Shown here: positions 35,636 through 46,800 of the stretch, in pieces
How the letters are laid out: every line of letters starts with the position of its first letter
Position numbering within the stretch: the stretch's first letter is position 1
DNA from: Phanerochaete sordida
Taxonomy: Eukaryota; Basidiomycota; Agaricomycetes; Polyporales; Phanerochaetaceae
Assembly (NCBI GenBank): GCA_019973155.2
Contig: BPQB01000106.1
Span: forward strand, 34,978-98,977
DNA: 64,000 bases
Reading direction: 5' to 3'
Notes under the pieces: model-generated
Database searches by the model: none
Told to the model about the DNA's origin: nothing
What the model saw: only the letters and a program-made list of their open reading frames with translations
Program-made: the position numbers and the translations under genes

Positions 35636-37425
35636 AGCCTCGGATTCTGCAACTTGACGGCGCGTCCCAGTTAGTTGTGCAGTGCGTGCGCGTGAAGCTG
35701 AAGTTGCTGTCTGCGAATTGTGTGAGTCGGACGCAAAGCGCAGACGGCAACGGCCAGACCGCGTGTCGGGCTGCATCCACGTGGCGATCAGACGCCACAA
35801 AGATGCCACGTGGGGCAATACGCCAAATCCAGCGTTTTTCATCCTCTGCCCCTTCCGCGACGGCCGTCCCGCTCAAGATAGCTATGCGACCTCCAAAATG
35901 GCCTCTCTTCGACAGTATAGGATGTCACAGGGCCCGCCCACACCGGCACTCCTCTTCCGACTCCATCGCCCGCATACAGCCATGCCACTGTAGCGCATCC
36001 ACCGGCATACGCGCAAGCTCTTGCTATGCTACGCCGCGGCAACCGGCGCACGACCTGCTGCCGCCTTCGCTACTGCACCATCCCCGTGCCAATTGCTTCA
36101 GCATCGCTTCCACGAACGTGCACTCGCCGGGCCGGACCACGCCGACTGCTTTCCTCCGCCTGCCATCTCGCTCACACTGAGTTACCGTCGCTACGGTCCG
36201 CGCGAGATCGATCTGCTCGCAGCTCTCATGTCGTCCAAGCTTTACATCGACATCTGTTACCCGCTCTGATTCCGTCCAGCCACCGGCGACGCTCGTCTGA
36301 CTGAAGCCTACGCTGAGACGCGAACTGTGGCACTGGTCCCGCTAACTGCTGTCAACGCCCTGCCGAGTGCAATGCCCTACGTGCTTGGGTGGCGCTATCT
36401 CTACCTCTGGGCGTGCGGCTGGTCTCTGTGGCGTCTGGGTGCGGTGCCTCTGGAGACCACTATCTGTGATGCGTCTCCGCCTCTGTTGCGCCCGCTGTCA
36501 AAGTCGCTCCCACGGCTATACTCGGCTCGGTCTTTTGTTCGCAACACGCAAGGCGCTGTATTCCGTGTCCACCTGGCGCCGGCCCTCGCAAAGCATATCT
36601 GGCAGGCTGTGCGCAGACATCTGGACGACCTGCCAGGGGCCGGATGCGGGCTTCCCGGATTTGAATCTAGTCCGGCCACGTACGCCCCTGCTGCCCTCCG
36701 CCCGCACCCTCCAGCCTGCGGCCCTGCGCCCGCTCGAATTCAAATGCAGCGGCCGCTCCAGCGAGCCTAGCGACGCCGCTCCGACTTGGCGGCAAGTCTC
36801 TCCACCGCAGCTATTTCACGTCCGACTTCTCGCTCGGGGCAATCCTCGGAGGACAGATCTGGAGCTTCCGCGATCCCAGGGTCTCCCACGTGGCCATCTC
36901 AGCTTCCACTCCCGCGCACATGTGCCCCCCGAAGCCCCGTCGTTTCGCTCCCCATGCCGTCCGTGGGACGCATCCACCGCACGCGGGCACGCACGAATGC
37001 CCCTGCAGTGTCCTGCATTCCGTGCGCAGCGTCGGGTTCGTTAAGCGGCGCGCTGCGACCTCGGTGCTGTCCCGCCGCGCAGTGGCTTGTGGAGCGTGCA
37101 GCTGATGCAAACGATTTCTGCAGATTCGGGCCTGGCTTTCCCGTGTGCCCTGCTATCACGCGCGGCGGCGCCCATCTCCACAGGTCCCTGCCGAGCAGCG
37201 GGCAGTGGGGGCGCGAACCCTGTCGGACAGCCTTTGTCCCAGGCCCGCGATCCTATATACGCGCGCCCGGCTCGCGCCTCGCTCCCCACCTCCTCGTCCG
37301 ACGCCGCCTTCTCGAGCCGGGCTGTGACCGCGCGCACCTAGCAACGAAGCACATCGCAGCCGCCATCGCCACACGCCCCTGCTCACCGCCCGAGCATACA
37401 AATAGGCTAGCGCACCCTGTGCACG
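35636..37425. other. Between F-box gene 1 and the DUF2235 gene
   Basis: A plus-strand frame at 36327-36770 (YLYLWACGWSLWRL) is protein-like in places but lacks domain or paralogue support. The last 330 bp before 37426 are duplicated at 61349-61660 and include the DUF2235 promoter. Confidence 0.35.
37254..37259 (+). promoter_or_regulatory. TATA box of the DUF2235 gene
   Basis: TATATA occurs about 167 bp before the ATG, within sequence also present in the inverted copy. In the pseudogene copy the same place reads CTACATACGC, so the box is lost there. Confidence 0.45.
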
Positions 37426-39674
37426 ATGGACGCCCAGTCTTCGACATCCGCCAAGGTGACCTTTGTCGCCGAACCCATCCATATAGCGGAGGCAATCGCC
37501 ACCTCTGCAGCAGCACCCGCTGTCGCGATAGCTCCCGCAGTCGAGCCTGCGACTGTACCGCCAAGCATGAGTGTCGACTCCCTGGCAGCCCTGGCGAAGC
37601 GGCGCACGCTCGTGCTCTGCTTCGATGGGACGTCAAACCAGTATGACGGCAACGTACGCGTCATCTTTCATTTAGCGAAGCGCGCTCGGCTCCCGCTGAC
37701 CCGCGCGGCCCCACAGAACACAAACATCGTGAAGTTCTACTCGCTGCTCAAGAAAGACAGCACGGATGAGCAGCTATGCTACTACCAGGTGCGCCCGTCG
37801 CGCGCCGCCGCAGCGGCACCGCTCACGCCCGCCGTAGCCCGGCATCGGCACGTACTTCCAGCCGGGCGTCGTCCAGCCGCTCTTCCAGTGGGGCGCGAAG
37901 ATGCTCGACGAGGCCATCGCCTGGTGCGCACCCCGCCCCCGAGCCCCGCGCGCGCGCGCCGCTGACCGCTCACTGTCCGCGCTAGGTACCTCGACGCGCA
38001 TGTGCGCGGCGGATACACGTTCCTCATGCAGAACTATCGTCCCGGCGACAAGATCTGCATCTTCGGTGCGTCGCGTCCGTGATGGCGTCGGGCGGTCGCT
38101 GACTGCGTGCCAGGCTTCTCCCGCGGGGCTTACACGGCGCGCGCGCTCGCGGGCATGCTCCACAAGGTGCGTCGTGCCTGCGATGTGGGGCGGGCGAAGG
38201 GCGCTGAGCGCGGTGCAGATCGGCTTGCTGCCGAAGGACAACCCCGAGCAGCTCCCGGCCGCGTACAAGCTCTTCAAGAACTGCGACGAGGACAGCCGGG
38301 AGCTCGCGGCGGGCTTCAAGCGCACGTTCTGCCGGAGCGTGCTCGTCGAGTTCATGGGCGTGTGGGACACCGTCGCAAGCGTGGGCCTGCTCCGGAGCAA
38401 GACCCTGCCGTTCACGACGACGAACACCACGATCAAGACGTTCCGACACGCGCTCTCGCTCGATGAGGTGTGCGATTCGACATATTCACATATCCACTCG
38501 GCTGACCGCAGCGCAGCGCCGATGCAAGTTCCAGCCGAACCTGTACCACCGCTTGACCCCAGACGCAGCCTTCACCGTCCCCGACGTGACCGCGGTCCCC
38601 GACGACGACGCGCCGGCGTCCGCGGTGTCCGACATCTCCTTCGACGACGAGGACAAGCGGCGCCGCTGGGAAGAGGAGCAGCGCGCCGAGCGCGCGGCCG
38701 AGGACGCGCGCCACCGCGCGCAGGAGGCCCAGAACACGCCTGCGCACAGCGGCCGCAGGACGTGGTCCTGGTCGCGCGTCCTCAAGCGCAAGACGCCGCT
38801 GCACGAGGCGGCGCCGTGCAAGCGCACGGCGTTCGACACGACGGTCAACCCGCGCGACGACCCGTCGGGCGACGCCATCGGGCAGACGGACGTGCTCGAG
38901 GTCTGGTTCGCGGGCTGCCACGGCGGTGCGTCCCCCTCGCCTCCTCCCCATCCTCCTCCCATCAAACGAATGGCACTGACACGCGCGCGCGCGCAGACGT
39001 CGGCGGCGGCACGGTGCGCAACGGCACCGAGACGTGCCTCGCGGACAACTCGCTCCGCTGGATGGTGCGCCACGTCGTGCAGGCGCAGTGCGGCATCGCG
39101 TTCGACAGCGCCGCGCTCGCGCGCGCGGGCGTCCCCGCCGCGACGTTCGCCGGCCCCGGGCTCCCGCTCACGCCGCCCGCGCCCGCGCCCGCGTCGCCCA
39201 CCGCGTACAAGGTCCCGCGCAAGCCCGTGCTCGGCGTCGCGACGGCCGGCGCGGGGCACGGCGCGGCGCAGCGGCCGCTCGAGGCGTTCGGCGTCGGGCG
39301 CGCGGCGAGCGAGGCGAGCGACGCGTCGACGGACTCGGCGCGCGCCGCGGCGGTGCGCGATGCGTGCGCGCCGCTGTACGACCAGCTCGTCGCCGACAGG
39401 CGGTGGTGGCTGCTCGAGGTGATTCCGACGAACTACTGCTACCAGGACGGGCGCGGGGTGTGGCACAACCGGTGGAGGTGCGTGTTCTGTGGATTTGTTG
39501 GCGGTGGGCGCAGGGCTGACGGGTGTGTGTAGTGTGCATATGGGCCGGGGGCGTCATATCCCGGATATTTGCCCCAAGTTCCACGAGTCGGTGCGCGAGC
39601 GCATGTTGGACACGACGCTCAACTATCGGCCGGCTGCGCAGTGGCGCGAGGGGTCCGAGGTCTACGTGCCCTAG
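37426..39674 (+). CDS. DUF2235 (alpha/beta-hydrolase-like) protein, 9 exons
   Basis: Exons are 37426-37653, 37717-37788, 37838-37923, 37986-38065, 38114-38166, 38219-38467, 38517-38925, 38997-39477 and 39533-39674, giving 599 codons with all phases in agreement. Family hallmarks in order are LVLCFDGTSNQ, YYQPGIGTYFQPG, the nucleophile elbow GFSRGAYTARALAG, EFMGVWDTVASVG, HALSLDERR and GCHGDVGGGT. DUF2235 enzymes include bacterial phospholipase effectors; the fungal members are uncharacterised, so a lipase or esterase activity is inference from the GxSxG motif. The acceptor of intron 7 is preceded by an alternating (CG)n run instead of a pyrimidine tract. The gene ends tail to tail with the MAPKK gene. 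Confidence 0.85.
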
Positions 39675-40291
39675 GCCGCCGCGACAGGCATCCCCGTTCC
39701 CGCCATTGAACGGCCAACAACGACAATTTCGCCTTCTGCAACAAGCTGGGGCCACCCCATCTCATACTAACTTTATGACTATTTCAAGGATAACGTCTCT
39801 CAATGTCACCACGTTCTCCTCCGATGACAGCTCCATATCTCTACGGCATCACTAATGCTCCTCCCACGCTCCCCGCCTACGATACCATACGACGTTCCTG
39901 ACGAACCGCGATTCTCATCTTGTCCACGACATACCCCAAGGTCCGTAGCACTGCGGCTCCGGATCCTGTAATAATCATTTGCAGCCTAACGAATATATAT
40001 TGACGATGCGTTCAAAGTCAACGTGTGCAGCGCAAAGCAGACGATGAAGTGCGTCGCGTCGGCCCAGCCGGCCCCGACCGCTGTATCATTGCCCGCGCTT
40101 TGCACGATTCGAAGCTAGAGTACATGGACCGGGCCACTCCTATAAAACACAGACAGCATGCAAGAGGGGGAACACGAATGGGGAGGGGTATAAATATGTA
40201 AGTCATCCTTGTTTGGGCGGGTAAGGAGAACGGAAAGAATAACGCCGAGTCGAGAGCTGCCCTTTGCCACGAAGTGAAGGTGAGACCGCGT
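39675..40291. other. Convergent intergenic region between DUF2235 and MAPKK genes
   Basis: It holds the 3' ends of both genes. The 350 bp next to the MAPKK stop are repeated at about 58560-58900. No gene is seen. Confidence 0.5.
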
Positions 40292-41874
40292 CTAGAATGT
40301 TGATGCCCACGCGACGAGGTCGAAGCTGCTCGCGCGCGAGTACTCGATCCATGGGTGTTTCTGTGGGCGCGTCAGCGACGAACGTGTAGCAGGGCGTGGG
40401 GCACGCACAAGGAGCTCCTTGGGCGTTTTCCGCGCGTCGGGGTCCTTGAGCAGGCAGCTGTCGACAAAGTCATCGGCTTCCGGCGGGAAGCGGCCCTCAG
40501 GAGTGAGCCGCGGCGCGGGCTCGTTGACGATGTGCTGGAGGAGCTCGAGGATGCTCATGGTCATGCCGCCGCCCTGGAGGCTGACGCCCTTGCTCTTCCG
40601 CTTCTTCTTCTTGTCGCGCCGCTCCTTGTCGGCCTTGGCCTCCTCCGCGCTGCGCTGCGCGAGGCCCCGCGGCCGGCTCGGCGAGAGCGTGTTCTCGAAG
40701 TCCGACAGGTCCGAGTCGTCCGACGCGCTGTCCGAGAACGGGAACCGCCCGAGCGCGAGCTCGATGAGCGAGATACCGAGCGACCATACGTCCGACTTGA
40801 CCGTGTACTGCGCGCCTTGTATCCGTTCGGGCTGAAGACCGCGAATGTCAAATTCTGGCGTTCACTTGGCAACACAGACCCTGAACGTACGCTCATATAC
40901 GTCGACGTGCCCACAAACGTATCAGCGATGGAGTTGATGAGTTCGCCTGAGACACCGAAGTCGCAAATCTTGATTTGGCCCTTCGAGTTGAACAGGATAT
41001 TCGACGGCTTAATATCTAGAAAGATATCATCACGTCCCAGCGGTGGCAATACGCGCAGAAGAATCACTTACCACGGTGAATAATTCGATGCACGTCGTAC
41101 AGGTACGTCAGGCCCTCGAGCACCGCCATCGCCACCTTCCCGACCACGTCTACGTCGATAGGCCCAATCTTCTTGTAGATTCCGTCGAGGGAGCCCTTGT
41201 CCATGAACTCCATGCAAATGCAGATGTTGGGGTCCGAGATGAACGCGCCGTAGAATGAGATAATGTATTGCGAATTGCAGTCGTGCATAATCTGCAGCTC
41301 GCGGAGGATCTGTTTCCGTACAGCGGGCTTGGCGTCGATGAGGACAATCTGTGGGGACGACCAGGTCAGCGACACCGGCAACACGCGTAATGAGATGGAG
41401 ACGCACCTTCTTCGCCATTATCGTGTTCGTCGGAACGTGCTCGACCTTTTTGACACTCCCGCCGTTGCCCTGCCCGAGCTCGTGGAGGTCCTTGAGGTCT
41501 TCGTTCCGCAAGTCGTGGTACTTGTTCTCCGAGTTGAGGTCGAGGTTCGCAAGCGTGTGCGAAAGTGTGGTGTGGTACGTCATGCGCTTGCTGGCCGCAT
41601 TGCCTGTCGCAGGGGCAGAGGTGGCACCGCCGACCGTGAGCAGCGAGTCGTCCTGCTCGGCCGTTGCTCCGTTCGTGTTCACTTTGGGCGCGGCCAGCTT
41701 CATCGGAGGCGGACGCTTCTTCCCGCTTCCACCGGCGCCCGGCGCGGGAGCTAGCCTCGTCGGCGCAGGCTCCGTCGGGGATGGGGTCGAGGGCTTGTTC
41801 ACGTCGAGCTGCAGGGCCTTGAAGTTCCGTTTCTTACGGATGGGAGTCCCAGACGCGGGTGGTGGTGACGCCAT
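40292..41874 (-). CDS. MAP kinase kinase (Ste7/MEK type), 5 exons
   Basis: Exons are 41874-41407, 41348-41072, 41015-40891, 40831-40409 and 40360-40292, giving 453 codons with agreeing phases. A proline-rich N-terminal tail precedes the kinase domain. Visible motifs: glycine loop [13 protein letters not shown], the catalytic lysine in IMAKKIVLID, hinge [12 protein letters not shown], catalytic loop [23 protein letters not shown], the two activation sites in [19 protein letters not shown], then [20 protein letters not shown]. An insertion rich in Lys and Ser lies between the domain IX region and [16 protein letters not shown], as in fungal Ste7-like enzymes. It would phosphorylate a MAP kinase on Thr-x-Tyr in a mating, invasive growth or cell-integrity cascade. 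Which one cannot be decided here. Confidence 0.9.
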
Positions 41875-42622
41875 GACACGATGTGATGTAGTTGAGTAGC
41901 GTTCCCTCGATAGGTCAGTCTGTCGGCGACAGAGGACGCGACGAGCGGGGCGAGCAGGTTGGAGACAAGAAGGAGAGCAGCGCGGACGGCAGCTGTCACC
42001 GGCGTCTACGGTATGTCTGCTAAGCGCCCGATTTACTTCCGCCTGTCCAGCTCTAGACCGCCAATCACCCATTCGTTGCTCAGACCGTCGCTTGGAAACG
42101 CAAAACTTGATATGGCAGACAGCTTTTGAGGCCTTGCGATGCCCAGATAGCACCCCAGGTGAAAACAAGACGAAAATTAGGGTCGCCCTACGGTGTGAAC
42201 AGCACCGTCGAATCGAATGGAAGCAGAGCTTCTGGGGTTTGCTTCAGGTCTGCTATGCCTCACGGCCTCAAATTAATTCTGCATAACCGAATGGTCGCTC
42301 TCCGACGTGAATAAAAGTGGCGAGTACGCTTTGAGACTCACAAGACCAGTCCGACTCCGTCGTAAAGAGTGACACCGAGGCGCATCAAATGATGCGCCCA
42401 TAGCCAAAAGTGGACATCGACGGATTTGAGCGGAGGCGAGACCGTCTCAAAGTCTCTCTTATCCCAGAACTGGATTCGTAACATGCAATTTTTGTCGTAA
42501 CACAGTATTGCCCAGTGCTTGAATGTCAAGCTAGAGTCTTGAAACTATCCCGCGGACGAGACATCCTGTGATCCGCGCTCGTCCGGAGCAGGCTCGCTTT
42601 CCTACTCACCACGACGTCCGGG
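41875..42622. other. Divergent region between MAPKK and M3 peptidase genes
   Basis: It serves as the 5' flank of both genes. No clear TATA box or other gene. Antisense frames here are not supported. Confidence 0.45.
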
Positions 42623-45372
42623 ATGAGCCAGCTCCTTCGAGCAGGCTCGAGGGCGACTCCTCCGGCTACGAGACATGGCCTCCGACGGCGACATATCCTA
42701 GGCATCGGCGCGCTGGCAGCAGCAGGCCTCGCGACTCTGGCACACAAATCAAGCTTCGGCTGCACGCGGTGGGTCACGCCTCCGACTTGGACTGCGCCTC
42801 ATTCAGTCCTGTATCGATCGCCCACCGCTCTGTTCTCTACCATCTCATCGATATTTGGCAACACCGACTCTGCAATGGCCTCGTTGACCCCGCCCCAGGC
42901 TGCGCCGTCGTGGACCCACTCGCCCGAGGACGTGCGGAGGCTCGCGAAGGAGCTCATCGACAATGACCGGAAGCTCATGGACAAGATCTCGTCGCAGAAG
43001 CCGGATGAGTGTACATTCGAGTCCGTACGTGGCACGCCAGTAGTATGCTAGAACGACTGACGAGCGTGTTGCAGGTATTCGTACGTGAAGTCGCCCCATC
43101 CTGTCATGCTCCGCCGCTGACGCGACCACACAGCTCGCGCTCGCGCACAGCGAGGCCAAGTTCGACCACGCTATGGAACCACTCGCTTTCTACCAGAACG
43201 TCTCCCCGTCCAAGGAGCTGCGCGACGCCTCTAACGAGGCCGAAGCGATGGCTCGCGAATACGGAGTCGAGGTGTCGATGCGTCTCGACCTCTTCAAGGC
43301 CAAGCAGGCTGCCCAGGAGAACATCAAGAAGTCAGGCCCAACGCTCACCCCGGAAGAGGAGCGTTTGGTCGAGAAGATGATCCTGGACGGTACCCGTGCT
43401 GGTTTGGCATTGCCCGAGGAGAAGCGCAAGGCACTCATGACGCTGAAGAAGGAGCTATCTGCTGCTTGCCTCGAGTTTAGCGTACGTCTGCGCTACATAT
43501 CACACACAGCAGTCGACTCATGTCTGCGCCATAGAAAAACTTCAACGAAGAGAAGGTATGATTGAAGATGACAGGTCTATTCGTGTCGCTGACAGCACGC
43601 CAGGCTACTATTGCCTTCACCTCGGAAGACCTGAAGGGCGTACCTACAGACGTCGTTTCTGGATACAGCAAGCGGACCGACGACGGAAAGGAACTGTACG
43701 ACGTTACCTTTAAGACTCCTGACATCTTCCCCGTCGTACGTTCACCGACCGCCCAGCATGTTATCCTGACTTGCTGATGTGATGTCTGCAGCTCAAATTC
43801 GCGGAAAACCCGTCCACGCGTCAGCGTGCATTCGAAGCGTACGAGTCGCGTCTCTCTATCAACGTCCCGGTTCTCGACAAAGTCCTCGACCTACGTCGGC
43901 AGATCGCAGATCTCCTCGACTATCCGACCTGGGCAGATTACATCACCGAAGTCAAGATGGCAAAGAGTGCCGACACTGTACGTGGATTCCTCGACGACCT
44001 CGAGCAGAAGCTCCGCCCCGTGGCGCTGAAGGAGCGCGAGATCCTGCTGGCGATGAAGCAAGAGGAGCACAAGGAACGCGGTCTGCCTTTCGACGGCGAG
44101 TTCAACATCTGGGACTACCGGTACTACGACCGCAAGTACGTCGAGAAGAGCCTCGACCTCGACGACATGCTCGTAAAGGAGTACTTCCCCGTCACAGTCG
44201 TCGTCCCCGCCATCCTCGAGATCTACCAGAAGCTGCTCGGCGTCAAGTTCGTCGAGGTCAAGGGCGAGACGTGGCACCCGGAGGTGCAGCAGTTCGCCGT
44301 CTGGGAAAGCGATGCCAAGGATGAGTCTGGCTTCGTGGGCTGGTGCTACCTCGACCTCTTCCCGCGTGGTGCGTAGCTCACGGCCATGCATTCGAGGCCA
44401 CAACTCACTATGTCCGCAGAGTCCAAATACTCGCACGCCGCCGTCTGGGGCCTCCTCGCGGGCTACGAGCGCGAGGACGGCTCGCGGAGCTACCCGCTCG
44501 CGGCGATGGTCGCAAACCTCGCGAAGCCGACGCCGAACAAGCCCGCGCTGATGCGCCACGACGACGTCGTGACGTTCTTCCACGAGATGGGCCACGTCTT
44601 CCACGGGCTGCTCAGCAGGACGCGCTTCGCGCGCTTCCACGGGACCGCCGTCGCGCGCGACTTCGTCGAGGCGCCGTCGCAGATGCTCGAGAACTGGTGC
44701 TGGGAGCCGCGCGTGCTCGAGAAGATGTCAAGTCACTACGAAAAGAAGGAGCCCCTGCCCGCGGACTTGATTGAAAAGATCGTCAAGAGGTATGGTCTCC
44801 GCACAAATCGCATGCTCTGCCGCTGACGCTTTGGTAGCCGCTACGTCAACGTCGGCCTGTTCTACCTGCGCCAGCTCTTCTTCGCCAACTTCGACCTCAA
44901 AGTCCACATGGACAAGGGTCAGTCTCCTCACCATGTTTCACGCCCCCGCTGCTGACCGTATCCCGCCAGACGCGTCCGACTGCACGCAGCTCTGGAACAC
45001 CATGCGCGAGAAGATCTCCCTCGTCTCCGCTGGGAAGCCGACGCCGGGCCAGGGCACCTTCGGCCACATCGCGGGCGGCTACGACGCCGGCTACTACGGC
45101 TACACGTACTCGCTCGTCTTCGCCGCGGACATGTACGCGACCGTCTTCAAGGCGGACCCGCTCGACCCCGCGCGCGGACAGCGCTACCGCGAGCACATCC
45201 TCCGTCCGGGCGGCAGCCAGGACGACCTCGTCTCGCTCAAGGTACGAGATAACGTGAAGGTGTCACGGATACGTCCGCTCATGATTCATCTCTACAGAAC
45301 TTCCTTGGCCGCGAGCCGAACTCGGAGGCGTTTATCAAGGAGCTGTTCGGTGACAGCAAGTCAAACCTTTGA
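42623..45372 (+). CDS. M3 family metallopeptidase (thimet oligopeptidase/saccharolysin type), 10 exons
   Basis: Exons are 42623-43024, 43075-43080, 43134-43481, 43535-43555, 43604-43735, 43792-44368, 44420-44789, 44838-44917, 44970-45241 and 45298-45372, giving 760 codons in phase. The zinc site is HEMGH in VTFFHEMGHVFHGLLS, with the third ligand in EAPSQMLENW. The C-terminus has GYYGYTYSLVFAADM and FLGREPNSEAF, all typical of the family, which cleaves short peptides in cytosol or mitochondria. Exon 2 is only 6 nt (VF), giving TFESVFLALA. The first 84 residues (RRRHILGIGALAAAG and arginine-rich surroundings) look like a mitochondrial presequence. A second ATG at 42875 (MASLTPPQ) starts the canonical enzyme, so dual targeting is possible. 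Confidence 0.9.
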
Positions 45373-45813
45373 ATGGTCAAACCGAGCACGGCTGTTGCGC
45401 TTGACGAAGTGTATTATAGCGAGATATAGCTCTTTTTCACCGAGTATCTCTCTCTTACTGGACTATCTTGTCCGTACGTCCTCGCGTATCCTGAGTTGCC
45501 TTGCCAGGCTCGAGGGGACAGCGTAGTCAAGCATGAGGTGAGTGGCGAGGCATTCGTGCGGCACAAACGTACCCCAATAGACATTTACATTGCCCGCTAA
45601 ATCGCACTGTACGTTCCCTGAAAAGCTGATCTTACGGCATCGTGCTCACGCGCGGTAGTACCGCCCGTAAGGTGGGCACAAGTCAGATCCCATTTGCAGG
45701 GCTGCCAGCGCTGACCTTACACGCGTAGCACCGGCGAACGCAGGTCATCGTGCCTGCAGTGCCTTCAGGTATAAATAAGGCTCGTCAGCCTCCCACTTCC
45801 CCACTGACGCGTC
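45373..45813. other. Between M3 peptidase and F-box gene 2
   Basis: It holds the 3' end of the peptidase gene and the promoter of F-box gene 2. A TATA-like ATAAATAAGG lies at about 45771-45780, some 35-45 bp before the ATG. Confidence 0.45.
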
Positions 45814-46800
45814 ATGGATTGCTTCCCTGTCGAGACTTGGCTGCACATCGTAGCTCTAGCCTGCACGGACGGAGGGCGCACCGGACGCGCGCTGTCGCTC
45901 GTGTCTCGCAAGATGCTCTCCGTCGTCGACCCCATTCGCTTCCGATGCGTCTTACTCGCCCACGAAGACCAGCTGCGCGCGTTCAGTCGCGTGCTGGGCG
46001 CCCGCGATCCCTCACCAACGATCCATCACCTTCTCATCTTCGTCAAGAAGCACAGTGGAGGAGAGGCCGGAGTCAGAGATAGCACGGAAAACTTCGAGAA
46101 CTCCCTCCACAAAATCATCTCGGTCGCGGCGCCAACTGTGCAGACACTCGCTGTCCACGGCATCACCAACGATCTCGGTCTCTGCAACCTGGTTTTCCCT
46201 GTGCTCCACGACCTCGCTATCGACGCGCTGCCGTCGAATACTGCATCGCACGCCTCGTGCTTCCCGTCCCTGCGGCGCCTGCACATCAGCTCGCACTCCC
46301 GCCGGCGCGACTTCTGGGCGGACCTCGCGCGGTTCGCGCCCGCGCTCACCCATCTCCGCCTCTCCGGCCTCACCCAGGAGGCCTCCCTCTCCACTTTCCT
46401 CCGCGTCCTGCTCAAGCTTCCCGCCGAGCGGTGGTCCTCCAACGTCGTCGTCGCCGGCGCGGACAGCATGGACGACGCGGGCGAGGAGTGTGCCCCGGAG
46501 GACCCCGCCGTGGCGGCCGCCGTGGCGAGGCTCCCTGCCCTAAGGCATGTCGTCGTGCAGCCCCTGCGGCTCGAGTACGAGGGCTGGTGTGGCGAGGGGC
46601 CGTTCCTGCATGGGCTGATGAAGAACGGGCTGCAGCGCATCGCGTCGGCGTGTGCACAGCGTCAGGGTACCAGGAACATGTATCTGCTGCAAGATGGGCC
46701 ACGATACAGCCTTGAAGACGCACGCAGGGATTGGTTGGATGCTGTGGAGGGTGGGGAGGGTCCGTGGGCAGAAGGATCGGATGCCAATGCGCGTACATGA
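45814..46800 (+). CDS. F-box-like protein 2, single exon
   Basis: The 328-codon frame starts MDCFPVETWLHIVALACTDG and continues GRALSLVSRKMLSVVDPIRF, matching F-box protein 1 (34658-35635) along its whole length. Later segments LHDLAIDAL, RRLHISSHSR, THLRLSGL and RHVVVQPLRL correspond one to one. The role proposed is substrate recognition in an SCF ubiquitin ligase. The two paralogues are in opposite orientation and bracket the DUF2235-MAPKK-M3 block. Confidence 0.75.
   Translation: MDCFPVETWLHIVALACTDGGRTGRALSLVSRKMLSVVDPIRFRCVLLAHEDQLRAFSRVLGARDPSPTIHHLLIFVKKHSGGEAGVRDSTENFENSLHKIISVAAPTVQTLAVHGITNDLGLCNLVFPVLHDLAIDALPSNTASHASCFPSLRRLHISSHSRRRDFWADLARFAPALTHLRLSGLTQEASLSTFLRVLLKLPAERWSSNVVVAGADSMDDAGEECAPEDPAVAAAVARLPALRHVVVQPLRLEYEGWCGEGPFLHGLMKNGLQRIASACAQRQGTRNMYLLQDGPRYSLEDARRDWLDAVEGGEGPWAEGSDANART

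Noticed and set aside
41068..42168. Start of the MAPKK frame at 42168
   Set aside because: The upstream extension reads as arginine-rich noncoding sequence; [16 protein letters not shown] at 41874 begins a normal MAPKK N-terminus.
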